64,000 bases of DNA, from NCBI RefSeq assembly GCF_016862575.1, contig NZ_BONF01000009.1, positions 248,001-312,000 on the forward strand, given 5' to 3'. The notes under the pieces were generated by a model. It did no database searches and was not told the origin of the DNA. It was given only the letters and a program-made list of their open reading frames with translations. This document shows, one piece after another, positions 62,506 to 64,000 of the stretch. The position numbers and the translations under genes were made by a program. This stretch comes from Catellatospora bangladeshensis (GTDB lineage: Bacteria; Actinomycetota; Actinomycetes; Mycobacteriales; Micromonosporaceae). How positions within the stretch are numbered: the stretch's first letter is position 1; each line of letters starts with the position of its first letter.

Positions 62506-63638
62506 GGCGCCACCCGCAGCGGCAGCTCCACCCGGACCGCGAACCCCGCGCCGGAGGTGGTGCTGAGCGTGCCGCCGACGATCTCGGCACGCTCGCGCAT
62601 GCCGGTGAGCCCGTGCCCGCCGCGGCCGCCGGTGTCGCCGCGGCCGTCGTCCCGGACCGTGATCTCGATCCGGCCGGGCAGGTGGCGCACCTCGACGTCG
62701 ACCCGGGTGGCGCGCGCGTGGCGGACCGCGTTGGTCAGCGCCTCCTGCACGATCCGGTACGCCGTGGCGTCGACCACGGCCGGCACCGGCGCCCGCGCGC
62801 CGTGCACGCGCACCGTGGCGGGCAGCCCGGCGGCGCTCGTCGCGGCGGCGAGCCGGTCCAGCTGCGCCAGGCCGCCCGCCGGTGTACGCGCCGCCTGCTC
62901 GGCGGGCTGCCGCAGCAGCGCGACGGTGGCCCGCAGCTCCTCGGTGGCCTGGCCGCTGGCCTCCCGGATGACGGCGAGCGCCGCCCGCGCGGCGGCCGGG
63001 TCGCGGTCGTCGAGCGCCTCGCGGGCGACGTCGGCCTGCAGGGAGATGACCGTGGTGGTGTGCGCGAGCACGTCGTGCAGGTCCCGGGAGACCTGCAGGC
63101 GCTCCTGCGCGATGCGGCGGGCGGCCTGCTCCCGGGTCGCCGCCAGCAGGTCCTGCTCGCGCCGCCGCTGCTGGGCGTGGCGGATCTGCCGGCTGCGCAC
63201 CCCGTCGCCGAGCGCCACCGCGCCCGCCATGACCGCCACCGACCAGGGCAGCTCGTAGCCGAGCAGGTAGGAGAGCTGCTCGCCGTCGCGCAGCCGGAAG
63301 AAGCAGGATGCGGCCAGCAGCACCGAGCCGACGCTGATCGCGAGCAGCGTGCGCCCCTGCTCGGCGGCGGAGTACAGGGCTGCGGCGACGGGCACGGCCA
63401 GGCCGATCGGCGGGTAGTCGGCGATGTAGTAGCCGGACAGGCCGACGGCGGTGGCCAGCAGCGCGAGGCCGGGGTGAGTTCGCCGGACCAGCATGAGCAG
63501 GCCCAAGCCGAGTGCGAACAGGTAGGCGCCGGCGTCCGGGCCGCGGGCGCCGCCGACGTCGGCGGTGATGGCGACGGCCACGATCAGGGTCACCATGCCG
63601 CCCAGGCTGGCGTCGATCATGAGATGTCGTCGGCTCAC
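62502..63638 (-). CDS. Sensor histidine kinase, NarX-like (HisKA_3)
   Basis: A 378-residue membrane kinase with about six helices (15-145) in a compact sensor, then [25 protein letters not shown] with the phospho-His, and an ATPase domain with [10 protein letters not shown] and [13 protein letters not shown] 63638 is chosen because a TACGCT box ends 7-8 nt before it and no ribosome site is present, so a leaderless mRNA is likely. The frame is open further upstream. It pairs with the regulator at 61840. Confidence 0.9.
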   Translation of the reverse strand: MSRRHLMIDASLGGMVTLIVAVAITADVGGARGPDAGAYLFALGLGLLMLVRRTHPGLALLATAVGLSGYYIADYPPIGLAVPVAAALYSAAEQGRTLLAISVGSVLLAASCFFRLRDGEQLSYLLGYELPWSVAVMAGAVALGDGVRSRQIRHAQQRRREQDLLAATREQAARRIAQERLQVSRDLHDVLAHTTTVISLQADVAREALDDRDPAAARAALAVIREASGQATEELRATVALLRQPAEQAARTPAGGLAQLDRLAAATSAAGLPATVRVHGARAPVPAVVDATAYRIVQEALTNAVRHARATRVDVEVRHLPGRIEITVRDDGRGDTGGRGGHGLTGMRERAEIVGGTLSTTSGAGFAVRVELPLRVAP

Positions 63639-63709
63639 GGTCGGCCAGCGTAGCCGAGACCGGCCCTGACCTGCGATGATCATCGCCCCCTAAGGTGGAC
63701 TGTCGACAC

Positions 63710-63743
63710 CTGACGTACGCGGCGCGCGGGCGGCGTACGTCAG
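63710..63743. repeat. 11-bp inverted repeat in the last intergenic region
   Basis: CTGACGTACGC at 63710-63720 pairs with its reverse complement at 63733-63743 across a 12-nt GC-rich spacer. A separate 14-bp palindrome (GCGATGATCATCGC) lies at 63673-63686. Either may be an operator between the divergent kinase gene and the membrane gene at 63811. Confidence 0.4.
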
Positions 63744-63810
63744 CCGTCGACGCGCGATGTCGATCCTGCGGGGACGACGCGACACCGTCGCGCTGCCTAC
63801 TTTCGGGTTC

Positions 63811-64000
63811 ATGAGAACACTCGGTGTGGCGGTCCTCGGCCTGTTCCTCGGCCTGATCGCCGGCACGTTGCTGACCTCCGCCGTCGCGCGCCCGTTCGTC
63901 GACGGCGACGGCGCGGGCATCCCGGTCGGGGTGGCCCTCCTGCTCGGCATGATCATGCCCGTGCTCGGCGTCGCGGGCGCCGTCGCCGCGGTCCTGATCG
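63811..64000 (+). CDS. Membrane protein, N-terminal part (runs off the window)
   Basis: An open frame of 63 codons from ATG 63811 to the window edge. The product begins MRTLGVAVLGLFLGLIAGTLLTSA, a strong first helix, followed by a short polar loop (RPFVDGDG) and two more hydrophobic segments (IPVGVALLLGMIMPVLGVAGAVAAVL). It resembles small actinobacterial membrane proteins of unknown function. TACTTT at 63798-63803 ends 7 nt before the ATG and no ribosome site is seen, so the mRNA is probably leaderless. The end of the gene is not visible. Confidence 0.65.
   Translation, partial: MRTLGVAVLGLFLGLIAGTLLTSAVARPFVDGDGAGIPVGVALLLGMIMPVLGVAGAVAAVLI

Overview
The window is high-GC actinobacterial chromosome. 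It carries F420-type oxidoreductases, RsbRST-type genes, GTG and TTG starts, and many candidate leaderless transcripts with TANNNT boxes 6-7 nt before the start codon. The gene content and the palindromic intergenic repeats suggest Micromonosporaceae; that family assignment is an inference.

Layout. 1-5.9 kb: a chaperone operon (3' end of dnaK, grpE, a zinc-finger-less dnaJ/cbpA, a CbpM/MerR-like modulator, clpB, a zinc-ribbon thioredoxin). 5.9-12 kb: housekeeping and accessory singletons (SnoaL-like, YdeI-like, a hydrolase with a divergent LysR regulator, arginase-fold protein, DUF7003-like, HEAT protein). 12.1-14.6 kb: a secreted GH127 beta-L-arabinofuranosidase. 14.8-17.4 kb: an ankyrin-repeat gene directly behind an atypical tRNA-like gene, an orphan, and the remnant of a membrane-protein gene. 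17.4-26.5 kb: class V aminotransferase, metallophosphoesterase, AraC regulator, SDR, a NarL-type two-component pair, membrane proteins and an exported M15-like peptidase. 26.6-33.4 kb: a stressosome-type operon (RsbR, RsbS, RsbT, ATPase-phosphatase fusion, hybrid-like kinase, REC-PP2C, STAS) with a divergent anti-sigma-type ATPase. 33.5-37.5 kb: a STAND regulator, a secreted ricin-type lectin and a PAP2 phosphatase. 37.6-47.4 kb: an eight-gene L-arabinose operon on the minus strand (araB, araD, four-gene ABC importer, araA, LacI-family regulator) with a perfect operator over its promoter. 47.9-49.3 kb: a frameshifted TnpB element. 49.3-53.2 kb: DSD1/D-threonine-aldolase-like enzyme, lipoprotein, F420-type enzymes. 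53.2-56.4 kb: a small secreted four-cysteine protein followed by an ABC transporter, preceded by ara-like operator sequences. 56.6-64 kb: PhzF-like protein, two more NarL-type two-component pairs, two alpha/beta hydrolases, and the start of a membrane-protein gene that runs off the end.

How the genes work together. The GH127 enzyme can release L-arabinose outside the cell. The operon at 37.6-47.4 kb imports it and converts it through ribulose and ribulose-5-phosphate to xylulose-5-phosphate. The terminal LacI gene probably controls this through the TGTTAGCGCTAACA palindrome. Near-copies of that palindrome occur upstream of the small secreted protein. The stressosome operon links a partner-switching sensor to two-component-like parts but has no sigma factor beside it.

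The observations most worth checking are the tRNA-like gene with anticodon GCG, the small secreted protein/ABC module, the stressosome/two-component operon, a 58-bp perfect palindrome that supplies the end of an AraC gene, and a repeated intergenic hairpin family.
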